Position numbers and translations under genes: made by a program
In this document: positions 23,744 through 31,441 of the stretch, piece after piece
How positions within the stretch are numbered: the stretch's first letter is position 1
How the letters are laid out: each line of letters opens with the position of its first letter
Assembly: GCA_023396555.1 (NCBI GenBank)
Contig: JAEWWC010000018.1
Location: 1 to 32,592, forward strand
Length of the DNA: 32,592 nucleotides
Direction of reading: 5' to 3'
Source: Bacillota bacterium
Lineage (GTDB): Bacteria > Bacillota > Clostridia > Christensenellales > SZUA-584
The notes under the pieces: model-generated
Seen by the model: only the letters and a program-made list of their open reading frames with translations
The model's database searches: none
What the model was told of the DNA's origin: nothing

Positions 23744-24349
23744 ATGGATATTTCTCTGATCGTGATAATAGGGCTGCCGGTACTGTATCTGACAGGAAAC
23801 TTAAGGAGAGCAGTGGCTGCCGCCGGCATTCGCGGTGTCCCCTTCGTTCTTTATTTTACGGTCGGTTTGCTGCTGTCACTGATCCCCAGTGTTCGTATTT
23901 TTCCATGGGTATCTCTCAGTCTGGCGGGCGCGTTTTTATGCATTGCTCCCGCTGTCTATGTTGCACTGCACGGCGGTTACGGCTATCGTTTCTTTCTGGC
24001 GTCCGCGATCACCGTGCTCCTTTCCGTTACTTCGTTCTTTGTTTCCAATACGCTGACGGTGCCCTATCTGCCGCCGGTGGTGGGTCTTGCCGTATCCGCG
24101 GTGGCAATATTGTGCTTTGGGCGGCGTGCTCCTGAGCATGCTCCTGTGCTGGCCGGACTATTCGGCATAGCGGATTCAGTGATGGCGCTGCTGTCGGACT
24201 CCGCAAGGACGGTGGTGCTGTTTGATGTGCGGCCGATGGTGGTGTTGTCCTTCATAGTCTGCCTGTGTGCCGCCTTTTTCTCTGTGCGCCGCCCGCGGGG
24301 AAGGCATGCCGCAGGATTCAAGAATGTACCGCCTGAGGCCCGCGTCTGA
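23744..24349 (+). CDS. Unrecognised multi-pass membrane protein
   Basis: 201 residues if started at ATG 23744, which has GGGTGG upstream; ATG 23720 in the same frame would add eight residues (no ribosome site seen). Five to six hydrophobic segments: residues about 2-16, 28-46, 52-70, 75-95, 101-118, 150-180, with a short basic C-terminal tail (RRPRGRH). The region PYLPPVVGL followed by a loop and VLAGLFGIADSVMALL recalls the layout of DUF1614 membrane proteins, but their GGAGTFDG-type motif is not present, so I do not assign it. It follows phoU and ends 149 bp before the DUF512 gene; a link with phosphate metabolism is only positional. Confidence 0.75.
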   Translation: MDISLIVIIGLPVLYLTGNLRRAVAAAGIRGVPFVLYFTVGLLLSLIPSVRIFPWVSLSLAGAFLCIAPAVYVALHGGYGYRFFLASAITVLLSVTSFFVSNTLTVPYLPPVVGLAVSAVAILCFGRRAPEHAPVLAGLFGIADSVMALLSDSARTVVLFDVRPMVVLSFIVCLCAAFFSVRRPRGRHAAGFKNVPPEARV

Positions 24350-24423
24350 TCCAAAACGCCGCTTGTTAACGCCAAAAGCTTGTTCCATTTCGATCAAAGG
24401 ATCAATAGTGTGAACAATTCTTG

Positions 24424-24470
24424 TATAATACTGCGTTTGCCTTTTCTTTTTGACCGCAAATTGATATAAT
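24424..24470 (+). promoter_or_regulatory. Candidate -10 elements upstream of the DUF512 gene
   Basis: Two TATAAT hexamers, at 24424-24429 and 24465-24470. Neither has a good -35 at 16-18 bp; TTGACC (24450-24455) is only nine bases before the second. One of them probably starts the DUF512-der-plsY-lspA transcript, but which one is unclear. Confidence 0.4.
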
Positions 24471-24498
24471 CAACCGAATTGACAGGAGGCACACTGGG

Positions 24499-25806
24499 TT
24501 GTTTGAGGTGGAAAGCGCAATACCCGGCGGCGCGGCGGAACGGGCAGGCATATTGCCCGGAGACAAGATAAAATCCGTGAACGGCGAAGCGTTGATCGAC
24601 TATGTCGATTACGTTTATTTTTGTGCGATCGAAAAGCTGCGCATACGTGTGCTGCGGGGAGACAAGACGATGACTGCCCGAATCGTCAAGGACGCCGACG
24701 AGGATATCGGCTTATCGTTCACGCAGCCGCTGATGGGCAAAAAGCGTATCTGCGGCAACCGGTGTATATTCTGCTTCGTGGAGCAGCTGCCCAAGGGCAT
24801 GAGGAAAAGCCTGTATCTCAAGGACGAGGACTGGCGGTACTCGTTGGTGTTCGGCAACTATGTAACGCTGTCCGACATCAGCCGCGAAGAATTTGCGCGC
24901 ATACTGCGCCGCAAGGCGTCGCCGCTATACGTCTCCGTGCATACGGTGGACGAGGATTTGCGCCGCCGCATGCTGAAGAACACGGAGGGGCTGGCCATAA
25001 AGCCGATGCTGAGGAAAATGGCTGCGCGTGGCATGAGCTTTCACGCACAGGCGGTAATCTGTCCCGGTTACAACGACGGCGAGAAGCTGGAGGAGACGTT
25101 TCGCTTCCTGCGCGGACTGCATCCGGCGGCGATGTCGCTGGCGGTGGTGCCGGTAGGCCTGACCGGGCATCGCGAGGGCTTGACGGCGTTGGAGCCGGTC
25201 TCCAAAGACATGGCGCTGCGTACCATCAAAGAGGTTGAAAAATGGCAGAAAGAATGTTTAAATAGTATCGGATCGCGTTTCGTGTTCGCGGCGGATGAGT
25301 ATTATTTGAAAGCGGGGCTGCCGCTGCCGCCGGTGGAAAGCTACGAGGACTTCTGCCAGATCGAGAACGGTGTGGGGCTGGTCGCCAAACTGATGGACGA
25401 GGCCGCTGAGGCGCTGGAAACGGCGGAGCCGGACACAATGCGCGAGCTCAGCATCGCGACGGGCGTGGACATACTGCCGTTCATTGAAGCCATCGCCGCG
25501 AAAGCGTCCGATAAGCTGGGCGTGAAGACATCTGTCTACGGCGTGGACAATCAGACGTTCGGCGGCGGCGTAACTGTGGCCGGGCTGCTGGGCGGGCGCG
25601 ATTTTCTGCGTGCGCTGCAGGACAAGCCGCTGGGCGAACGGCTCATCATACCCGCGGCGGCGCTGCGCGAAGACAACGTATTTCTGGACGACATGACGCT
25701 GGCGGAGCTGGAAGCGGCGCTGGGCGTGCCGGTAATGCCGCTGGCGGACGCGTATGAGCTGGTGGAATATATGACGGGGCATACATTGAAGGAGAAGAAT
25801 GGCTAA
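24499..25806 (+). CDS. DUF512 protein: PDZ-like domain plus radical SAM
   Basis: 435 residues. An N-terminal PDZ-like segment (residues about 5-65, with PGGAAERAGILPGDKIKSVNG) is followed by a radical-SAM-type cysteine motif CGNRCIFC (C85, C89, C92) and the conserved VEQLPKGMRKSLYLKDEDWR-type region, then the DUF512 C-terminal domain. The family sits next to der in most Clostridia; its substrate is unknown. Start TTG 24499 has AGGAGG (24484-24489) nine bases upstream and places the PDZ-like segment correctly. It overlaps der by 8 nt, which supports a common transcript and perhaps a link to ribosome assembly. Confidence 0.93.
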   Translation: MFEVESAIPGGAAERAGILPGDKIKSVNGEALIDYVDYVYFCAIEKLRIRVLRGDKTMTARIVKDADEDIGLSFTQPLMGKKRICGNRCIFCFVEQLPKGMRKSLYLKDEDWRYSLVFGNYVTLSDISREEFARILRRKASPLYVSVHTVDEDLRRRMLKNTEGLAIKPMLRKMAARGMSFHAQAVICPGYNDGEKLEETFRFLRGLHPAAMSLAVVPVGLTGHREGLTALEPVSKDMALRTIKEVEKWQKECLNSIGSRFVFAADEYYLKAGLPLPPVESYEDFCQIENGVGLVAKLMDEAAEALETAEPDTMRELSIATGVDILPFIEAIAAKASDKLGVKTSVYGVDNQTFGGGVTVAGLLGGRDFLRALQDKPLGERLIIPAAALREDNVFLDDMTLAELEAALGVPVMPLADAYELVEYMTGHTLKEKNG

Positions 25807-27118
25807 ACCTTTTGTCGCAATCGTGGGACGGCCCAACGTGGGCAAGTCCACGTTTTTCAACAGAATAGCGGGACGGCGCATATCCATCGTGGAGGATACG
25901 CCGGGCGTGACGCGAGACCGCATCTACGCGGACGCGGAATGGCTGGGGCGCGAGTTCACGCTGATCGATACGGGCGGCATCGACCCGGACGCGTCGGATA
26001 TCATACTGTCGCAGATGCGCCGGCAGGCCGAGCTGGCGGTGGACATAGCGGATGTGATACTGTTCTTCGTGGACGCCAAGCAGGGACTGGTGAGCGCCGA
26101 TCAGGAGATCGCCGATATGCTGCGCCGCAGCGGCAAGCCCATCATCACCGTCGTCAATAAGGCGGACTCGCAGAAGGACGAGCAGGCGATGTACGACTTC
26201 TACGCACTGGGCATGGACAACCTGTTTGCGATATCGGCTGCACAGGGGCTGGGCCTCGGAGACCTGCTGGACGCCGTGATCGAGGGGATGGGGGTAACGG
26301 ACGCTGAGGCCGAAGAGGACGACGCGGTGAAGATCGCCGTCGTGGGGCGGCCTAACGTGGGCAAGTCGTCGCTGGTCAACGCACTCATCGGCGAGCAGCG
26401 CACCATCGTGTCGGACATCGCGGGCACTACACGGGATGCCATCGACGTGCCGTTCGAGCGGGACGGCCAGCGCTATGTGCTGATCGACACCGCGGGCATA
26501 CGCAAGAAGGCGCGCATCGAGGACAAGTCCATCGAGCGCTACAGCGTGATACGCGCGTTTGCTGCCGTGCGGCGCGCGGATGTAGTGGTGGTGATGGTGG
26601 ACGCGACGCAGGGCATTGCGGAGCAGGACGTGAAAGTAGCGGGCTTCGTGCACGAAGAGGGCAAGCCTTGCGTGATCGCTATCAACAAGTGGGATGCCGT
26701 CGAGAAGGACACGCATACCGTCAACAAATACAATAAAGAGATCGCGTCGGCGCTGGCGTTCATGAGCTACGCACAGACGGTGACGATATCCGCGCAGACG
26801 GGTTTGCGCCTGAACAAGCTGCTGGACGCACTGCTGGATGCGAGAGCTAACAGCCGCCGCCGCATCACAACCGGTCTGCTGAACGAGTGCATATCCGAAG
26901 CTATCGCGATGGTGGAACCGCCTTCCGATAAGGGCCGCCGGCTGAAAATCTATTATGCTGCACAGGTGGGAGAAACGCCGCCGCATATCGTGCTTTTTGT
27001 TAACGATTCAAGGCTGATGCATTTCTCGTACATGCGCTACATAGAGAATTATTTAAGGAAAACATTCGATTTTACGGGCACGCCGATCAAGCTGTCCGCC
27101 CGAAACAAAAACGAGTGA
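25799..27118 (+). CDS. der: Ribosome-assembly GTPase Der (EngA)
   Basis: Double GTPase needed for maturation of the 50S subunit. 439 residues. Two tandem G domains, each with GRPNVGKS P-loops (near residues 9 and 183), DTGG / DTAG G3 motifs and NKAD / NKWD G4 motifs, then a C-terminal KH-like domain (RRLKIYYAAQVGETPPH). ATG 25799 has AAGGAG five bases upstream. Starts inside the end of the DUF512 gene; plsY follows 18 bp later. Confidence 0.98.
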   Translation: MAKPFVAIVGRPNVGKSTFFNRIAGRRISIVEDTPGVTRDRIYADAEWLGREFTLIDTGGIDPDASDIILSQMRRQAELAVDIADVILFFVDAKQGLVSADQEIADMLRRSGKPIITVVNKADSQKDEQAMYDFYALGMDNLFAISAAQGLGLGDLLDAVIEGMGVTDAEAEEDDAVKIAVVGRPNVGKSSLVNALIGEQRTIVSDIAGTTRDAIDVPFERDGQRYVLIDTAGIRKKARIEDKSIERYSVIRAFAAVRRADVVVVMVDATQGIAEQDVKVAGFVHEEGKPCVIAINKWDAVEKDTHTVNKYNKEIASALAFMSYAQTVTISAQTGLRLNKLLDALLDARANSRRRITTGLLNECISEAIAMVEPPSDKGRRLKIYYAAQVGETPPHIVLFVNDSRLMHFSYMRYIENYLRKTFDFTGTPIKLSARNKNE

Positions 27119-27136
27119 GGCAAGGGAGTCTTCGGT

Positions 27137-27775
27137 ATGGTCTGGAAATATGTATTGACCGTCGTGATTGGTTATCTTTTGGGTTGTATTTCCTTCGGAT
27201 ATATCGCCGGGAAACTGTTCAAGGGCAAGGATATCCGAGACGCAGGCAGCGGCAACGTGGGCACGGCCAACGCCATCCGCACTTACGGATGGGGAATCGG
27301 CATATTTACGTTTGTAGGCGACGTAGCCAAGGGCGTCGTGTCGGCGCTGATTGGCTGGTGGCTGCTGCCTGAAGCCATTACCAGCGGTGTGACGGTATTC
27401 GGCATGATCCCACAGGCGGGGGTTCCCATCGGGGCATGTGTGGGCGGGCTGGCCGCGGTGCTGGGCCATATACTGCCGGTATTTCTGAAGTTCCGCGGCG
27501 GTAAGGGTGTGGCGACAAGCCTCGGCGTGTTTCTCGTCATGATGCCGGTGCATTCTGCCATCGTGCTGGGCGTGTGCATCATCATCATCGCGTTCACGCG
27601 GACTGTTTCCATCGGCTCGCTGATCGGCACAGCGCTGGTCGTCGTGGCTTCGTTCCTTTTCTTCTGGGGCGATATCGTCAATCACCTCACGTGCATCATA
27701 CTGATGATACTCGTGTTTTACTCGCATCGCATGAATATTAAGCGGCTTGCTGAAGGCAAAGAAAACCAGCTTTAG
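27137..27775 (+). CDS. plsY: Glycerol-3-phosphate acyltransferase PlsY
   Basis: Membrane enzyme that acylates glycerol-3-phosphate with acyl-phosphate made by PlsX (15794). 212 residues, several membrane segments. Conserved motifs: GCISFGYIAGKLF, DIRDAGSGNVGTANAIRTYG (substrate site), GHILPVFLKFRGGKGVATSLG. AGGGAG lies eight bases before ATG 27137. Gene order der-plsY is widespread in Bacillota. Confidence 0.97.
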   Translation: MVWKYVLTVVIGYLLGCISFGYIAGKLFKGKDIRDAGSGNVGTANAIRTYGWGIGIFTFVGDVAKGVVSALIGWWLLPEAITSGVTVFGMIPQAGVPIGACVGGLAAVLGHILPVFLKFRGGKGVATSLGVFLVMMPVHSAIVLGVCIIIIAFTRTVSIGSLIGTALVVVASFLFFWGDIVNHLTCIILMILVFYSHRMNIKRLAEGKENQL

Positions 27776-27783
27776 GAGGGCGA

Positions 27784-28377
27784 ATGCTGCAAATTATTAT
27801 TATCATCCTGGCGATTCTGGCGGATCAGCTGACCAAATTCCTGATAGTTCCCATGTTCACCGTCCCGGGAGATACCATTGAGGTGATACCCGGCATATTC
27901 AACCTCACCTACGTGCAGAACCTAGGTGCATCCTTTGGCATGCTGCAGGGGTTCAAGTGGTTCTTTATCGTGGTTACAGTAATCGTGATCGGCGCAGCAA
28001 CATGGATTATGATCAAATACAGGAAGAAGCACTCCCGCTTTTTGAAGGTGGGCATCGCGCTCGCATATGCTGGTGCTTTGGGCAACCTGATCGATCGGAT
28101 CGCATTCGGCTATGTACGTGACTTCTTCGACTTCCGCATGTTCGATTTCTGGAAGTGGATATTCAATGTGGCGGACGCGTGCCTCGTGGTCGGCTCCATC
28201 ATGCTAGGCATTTATATACTGTTCATCCATAAGGATAAAACCAAGCTGAAGACGGAGGAGGCCACAGCTTTGGAGGATGGTGAGGAGCTGAAGGACGGTG
28301 TGGATGAGACAGCCTCAGAGGAGGAGATTGCAGAGGGTGACGATAATCAAAGGGAAGAAGAAAGCACTAATAAGTGA
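27784..28377 (+). CDS. lspA: Lipoprotein signal peptidase LspA with acidic C-terminal tail
   Basis: Aspartic protease of the membrane that cleaves prolipoprotein signal peptides; PstS here is a likely client. 197 residues, longer than the usual 150-165. Four membrane segments and the motifs DQLTK, NLGASFG (commonly N-x-GAAFG), GNLIDR (catalytic D103), VRDFFDF, and FNVADA (catalytic D130). From about residue 155 there is a strongly acidic Glu/Asp-rich tail without hydrophobic character. Ribosome site GGAGGG overlaps the plsY stop; spacing to ATG 27784 is only three bases. Last gene before a terminator. Confidence 0.96.
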   Translation: MLQIIIIILAILADQLTKFLIVPMFTVPGDTIEVIPGIFNLTYVQNLGASFGMLQGFKWFFIVVTVIVIGAATWIMIKYRKKHSRFLKVGIALAYAGALGNLIDRIAFGYVRDFFDFRMFDFWKWIFNVADACLVVGSIMLGIYILFIHKDKTKLKTEEATALEDGEELKDGVDETASEEEIAEGDDNQREEESTNK

Positions 28378-28418
28378 CCATGGCAACTAGTTGCCTAACG
28401 CGGGATATAGAATGAATA

Positions 28419-28455
28419 AAAGAGGAAATGCGATAGCATTTTCTCTTTCTTTTGC
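28419..28455 (+). terminator. Intrinsic terminator after lspA
   Basis: Stem AAAGAGGAAATGC (28419-28431) with GCATTTTCTCTTT (28436-28448), GATA tetraloop, one G-T pair, followed by T-rich sequence. Ends the DUF512-lspA run. Confidence 0.8.
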
Positions 28456-28477
28456 TTCTTATGTTAAAGAAAAGAAG

Positions 28478-28542
28478 CGGGGACGTGGGGTCCCCGAAAA
28501 GCCGTCAGGCTTTTGGGGGTACGGGTATGGGGGCAGCGCCCC
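28478..28542. repeat. Cluster of three palindromes between converging genes
   Basis: Three hairpins in 65 bp: CGGGGAC/GTCCCCG (28478-28496), AAAAGCC/GGCTTTT with GTCA loop (28497-28514), and GGGGC/GCCCC with AGC loop (28530-28542). CCCC at 28492-28495 can alternatively pair with GGGG at 28515-28518. On the minus strand the first palindrome is followed by GCTTCTTTTCTTT, so it probably terminates lplA. The composite layout resembles dispersed intergenic palindromic elements; copy number cannot be tested here. No gene is seen in 28378-28556. Confidence 0.65.
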
Positions 28543-28556
28543 TTGTAAAGAACAAT

Positions 28557-29534
28557 TCAGACGATACAGCTCAGTATCTCTTCCGCGGTGATGCCGAAAA
28601 GCAGATCGTCCGCCGCTTCGGCGATGAGCGCCGCGCGTATGGCATCCTCGCGGTAAGCGCAGCCAGTCAGGCGCTGCTGCAGCCGCTCCAGCCCTTCGCC
28701 GGCGAAGAAATCGCCGTAGAAGTGGATGTCGGTGATGATTCCGCCGTCCACGAACGACTGCACGGTCAGCTTGCCGCCTTTGAATCGTGCTTCCTTAGTG
28801 ATGTTGAACGCCGGGTCCTTGCCGAAGTTCCACTCCCATGAGTCAAACTGAGCCTGCCTGATCTCGTTCACGCGGGCGATATCCTGTGACGTTAGTTCGT
28901 ATGTGTCCATGCCGCGCAGCAGGAAGGACAGCATCACATCGCGAAACTCAAGGCTGGACATCGGTGCGGAGAGATGCTCGGCAATGTTGGTGACGCGCTG
29001 GCGTACCGACTGTATGCCCTTGGAAATAATCTTCTCGTCGTCCACGCTGAGCGCGCGCACCAGGTTCTCAAGATCGGTGTCGAACAGCAGAGATCCGTGG
29101 TGCAGCACCACGTTCTTGCGCAGATACTGCGCGTTGCCCGAGAACTTGCGCCCGCCGATAACGAGATCGTTGCGGCCGCTCAACTCCGCATTGACGCCGA
29201 TGGAGCGCAGCGCGTCGAGGATGGGCTGCGTGAAAGTCTCGAACTCGATGCGACGCTGGCCCGGCTCCTTCACGATGAACGAGAATTGCCAGCCGTTTTC
29301 GTCGGTGTATATCGTGCCGCCGCCCGTCACACGCCGCACGATATCGATATTATGCTCCTTCGCAAACGGCATGTTGATCTCGCGCAGCGTATTCTGGTAA
29401 CGCCCCGTCATCAGCGTGGGCGTGGTGCGCCAGAACATAAAGTATTCCTTGGCCGCGGTGAGCTCGTCCATCGCGTACTTTTCCAACGCGAAATTGAACT
29501 TCGCGTCCATGCTGTCGCATTTGATGTACATCAT
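28557..29534 (-). CDS. lplA: Lipoate-protein ligase A
   Basis: Attaches free lipoate (or octanoate) to lipoyl-domain lysines in an ATP-dependent way. 325 residues: catalytic domain with RRVTGGGTIYTD and GRNDLVIGGRKFSGNAQ (lipoyl-AMP-binding lysine region), then the accessory C-terminal domain of about 80 residues with FNITKEARFKGGKL. Start ATG 29534 overlaps the lipA stop by 4 nt; a second ATG follows directly. GGAGAAG ribosome site lies about six bases upstream. Together with lipA it gives both scavenging and synthesis of lipoate. Confidence 0.95.
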   Translation of the reverse strand: MMYIKCDSMDAKFNFALEKYAMDELTAAKEYFMFWRTTPTLMTGRYQNTLREINMPFAKEHNIDIVRRVTGGGTIYTDENGWQFSFIVKEPGQRRIEFETFTQPILDALRSIGVNAELSGRNDLVIGGRKFSGNAQYLRKNVVLHHGSLLFDTDLENLVRALSVDDEKIISKGIQSVRQRVTNIAEHLSAPMSSLEFRDVMLSFLLRGMDTYELTSQDIARVNEIRQAQFDSWEWNFGKDPAFNITKEARFKGGKLTVQSFVDGGIITDIHFYGDFFAGEGLERLQQRLTGCAYREDAIRAALIAEAADDLLFGITAEEILSCIV

Positions 29535-30397
29535 AATTGCTTCTCCAGTTCGCGCATGCCCTCGATGGCGTTGTAGGAGCTCCGCACCAGCGGACCGCTG
29601 GCGACGTATTTGAAGCCCTTCTCGAGGCCAATACGACGATATTCCTCAAACTGATCCGGGTGGATGAATTCGGCGATTTCGATGTGCTCGCGGGACGGCT
29701 GCAGGTATTGGCCGATGGTTAAAAGGTCGCAGCCGATGGCGATCAGGTCGTCCATCACGGCTAGCACCTCGTCCTTTGTTTCGCCGAGGCCCACCATGAT
29801 GCCCGTCTTGCTGTATACGCCGCCGCCCAGCTGCTTGACGCGCGCCAGCAGCTCGAGAGAGCGTTCATATATCGCCATCGGACGGACGGCGGGGTACAGC
29901 CGCGGCACCGTTTCGATGTTGTGGTTGATGATGTCCGGACGTGCACCGATCACCGTCTGTAGCGCTTCGAGGCTGCCGCGGAAGTCGGGGATCAGCACCT
30001 CCACGCTGCTTTGGGGCATACGGCGTTTGAGTGCCAGTATGCACTGCGCGAAATGCTCCGCGCCGCCGTCCGGCAGGTCGTCCCGCGTGACACTGGTGAC
30101 AACGGTGTGAGCGAGGCCCAGCTGCTGCGCCGCCGACGCGACGTTTTCCGGCTCCTGAGGATCGACCGGCGTGGGGCGGCCCTTGCAAACCGCACAGAAA
30201 CGGCAGTTGCGCGTGCAGACGTCGCCCAGCACCATAAACGTGGCTGTCTTATTTTTAAAGCATTCGCCGCGGTTGGGGCAGTTCGCGCCCTCGCATACCG
30301 TGTGCAGGTTGAGCGAGCGCAGCATGCCTTCCATCTCCATCACGGCTTCGGCGTTGACTTTTTTCTTGAGCCATTCGGGTTTGCGTTGAAGTACCAT
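29531..30397 (-). CDS. lipA: Lipoyl synthase
   Basis: Radical SAM enzyme inserting two sulfurs into protein-bound octanoyl groups. 288 residues. Auxiliary cluster motif CEGANCPNRGEC (C35, C40, C46), radical SAM motif CTRNCRFC (C61, C65, C68), and the conserved C-terminal RSSYNA. ATG at 30397 with AGGGAG (minus strand, plus 30404-30409) upstream. First gene of a two-gene minus-strand operon with lplA. No glycine-cleavage or 2-oxoacid dehydrogenase gene is in the window to show its client protein. Confidence 0.97.
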   Translation of the reverse strand: MVLQRKPEWLKKKVNAEAVMEMEGMLRSLNLHTVCEGANCPNRGECFKNKTATFMVLGDVCTRNCRFCAVCKGRPTPVDPQEPENVASAAQQLGLAHTVVTSVTRDDLPDGGAEHFAQCILALKRRMPQSSVEVLIPDFRGSLEALQTVIGARPDIINHNIETVPRLYPAVRPMAIYERSLELLARVKQLGGGVYSKTGIMVGLGETKDEVLAVMDDLIAIGCDLLTIGQYLQPSREHIEIAEFIHPDQFEEYRRIGLEKGFKYVASGPLVRSSYNAIEGMRELEKQL

Positions 30398-30433
30398 TTT
30401 TGTCTCCCTGCGGTTTTGGCTTTCTTATATCAT

Positions 30434-30463
30434 ATGATAGCAGGATCGCCCTTGGGAAAGCAA
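30434..30463 (-). promoter_or_regulatory. Candidate promoter of lipA-lplA
   Basis: On the minus strand: TTGCTT (plus 30458-30463), 18-bp spacer, TATCAT (plus 30434-30439). Predicted start about 30 nt before the lipA ATG. Back-to-back with the rluD promoter in a 135-bp divergent gap (30398-30532). Confidence 0.45.
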
Positions 30464-30496
30464 GAGCAACTTCAAAACACTTCAATCTACGTTTCG

Positions 30497-30525
30497 TTGA
30501 TATCGTACGGCATTGATGGTAAAAT
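30497..30525 (+). promoter_or_regulatory. Promoter of rluD implying a leaderless or near-leaderless mRNA
   Basis: TTGATA (30497-30502), 17-bp spacer, TAAAAT (30520-30525). A start seven or eight bases after the -10 falls at 30532-30533, on or next to the rluD ATG (30533). No Shine-Dalgarno-like sequence is placed before that ATG. Confidence 0.6.
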
Positions 30526-30532
30526 TATTGCT

Positions 30533-31441
30533 ATGAATAACGAAATAATATTGACAGTGGACGTGCCGGCTGACCGGCTGGACAAATATCTGGCGTCCGT
30601 AACGGATTTCTCGCGGTCGCGCATACAGAGCGCCATCGCGTCGGGCGAGATAAAGGTGAACGGCGAAATGGCCAAACGGGGCGACAAGCTGAAGTCCGGG
30701 GACGTGGTGACGGTCGCCATCGAGCCGCCGCGCGAGGCGGAGATCATGGCAGAGAACATACCCATCGAGATCGTGTATCAGGATGAATGGCTGGCCGTGA
30801 TCAACAAGCTGCAGGGCATGGTGGTGCATCCTGCGCCGGGCAACGAGAGCGGCACGCTGGTGAGCGCGCTGCTTTGGCACATCGGTGACCTGTCGGGCAT
30901 TGGCGGAGAGCTTCGCCCCGGCATCGTGCACCGGCTGGACAAGGACACCTCCGGCCTCATCGTGATCGCCAAGAACGACGAGGCGCATGCCGCGCTGGCC
31001 GCGCAGATGGCCGACAAGAGCGCTCGCCGCATCTACCACGCCATCGTGCACGGCGGCTTCGCGGAAGACACGATGACCATCGACAAGAGCATCGGGCGAA
31101 GCCGCACCGACCGCAAGAAGATGGCAATAGACCGCGGCGGCCGCCACGCGGTGACGCATATCCGCGTACTGGAGCGCTTCGGCGAGTTTACGTATGTGGA
31201 GGCATCGCTGGAGACGGGACGGACGCATCAGATACGTCTGCATCTGTCCAGCATCGGCAGACCTGTTGCAGGAGATACCGTATACGGTCCTAAAACGCCG
31301 CGCCTGCACGACAAAGGGCAGCTGCTGCACGCGGGCACGCTGATTTTCAGGCATCCCAAAACGGCGGAGGAGATGACGTTTCACGCGCCATTGCCGGATT
31401 ATTTTGAGGCGGTGCTGGCAAAGCTGCGGGCAAAGTTATGA
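30533..31441 (+). CDS. rluD: RluD-family 23S rRNA pseudouridine synthase
   Basis: Converts specific uridines of 23S rRNA to pseudouridine. 302 residues. N-terminal S4 RNA-binding domain (RLDKYLASVTDFSRSRIQSA onward, to about residue 75), then the catalytic domain with HRLDKDTSGLIVIAK (catalytic aspartate in HRLDKDT) and ETGRTHQIRLHL. Start ATG 30533 because it gives the normal RluD N-terminus; the frame stays open far upstream over lipA, but that is antisense sequence. The family usually follows lspA directly in Bacillota; here lipA-lplA lie between. A 4-nt overlap (ATGA) joins it to an AT-rich small gene. The exact target uridine is not predictable; it corresponds to the RluD/YlyB group. Confidence 0.95.
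   Translation: MNNEIILTVDVPADRLDKYLASVTDFSRSRIQSAIASGEIKVNGEMAKRGDKLKSGDVVTVAIEPPREAEIMAENIPIEIVYQDEWLAVINKLQGMVVHPAPGNESGTLVSALLWHIGDLSGIGGELRPGIVHRLDKDTSGLIVIAKNDEAHAALAAQMADKSARRIYHAIVHGGFAEDTMTIDKSIGRSRTDRKKMAIDRGGRHAVTHIRVLERFGEFTYVEASLETGRTHQIRLHLSSIGRPVAGDTVYGPKTPRLHDKGQLLHAGTLIFRHPKTAEEMTFHAPLPDYFEAVLAKLRAKL

Noticed and set aside
24417..24470. Possible third Pho box before the DUF512 gene (TTGACC nine bases before TATAAT)
   Set aside because: Spacing resembles the pst promoters, but the preceding 11-bp slots (24439, 24428, 24417) do not match the hexamer.
25646..26986. 446-residue minus-strand open frame across der
   Set aside because: Opposite to conserved Der GTPase motifs; no family features.
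30011..30532. Upstream extension of the rluD frame over lipA
   Set aside because: Antisense to lipA; RluD homology begins at 30533.
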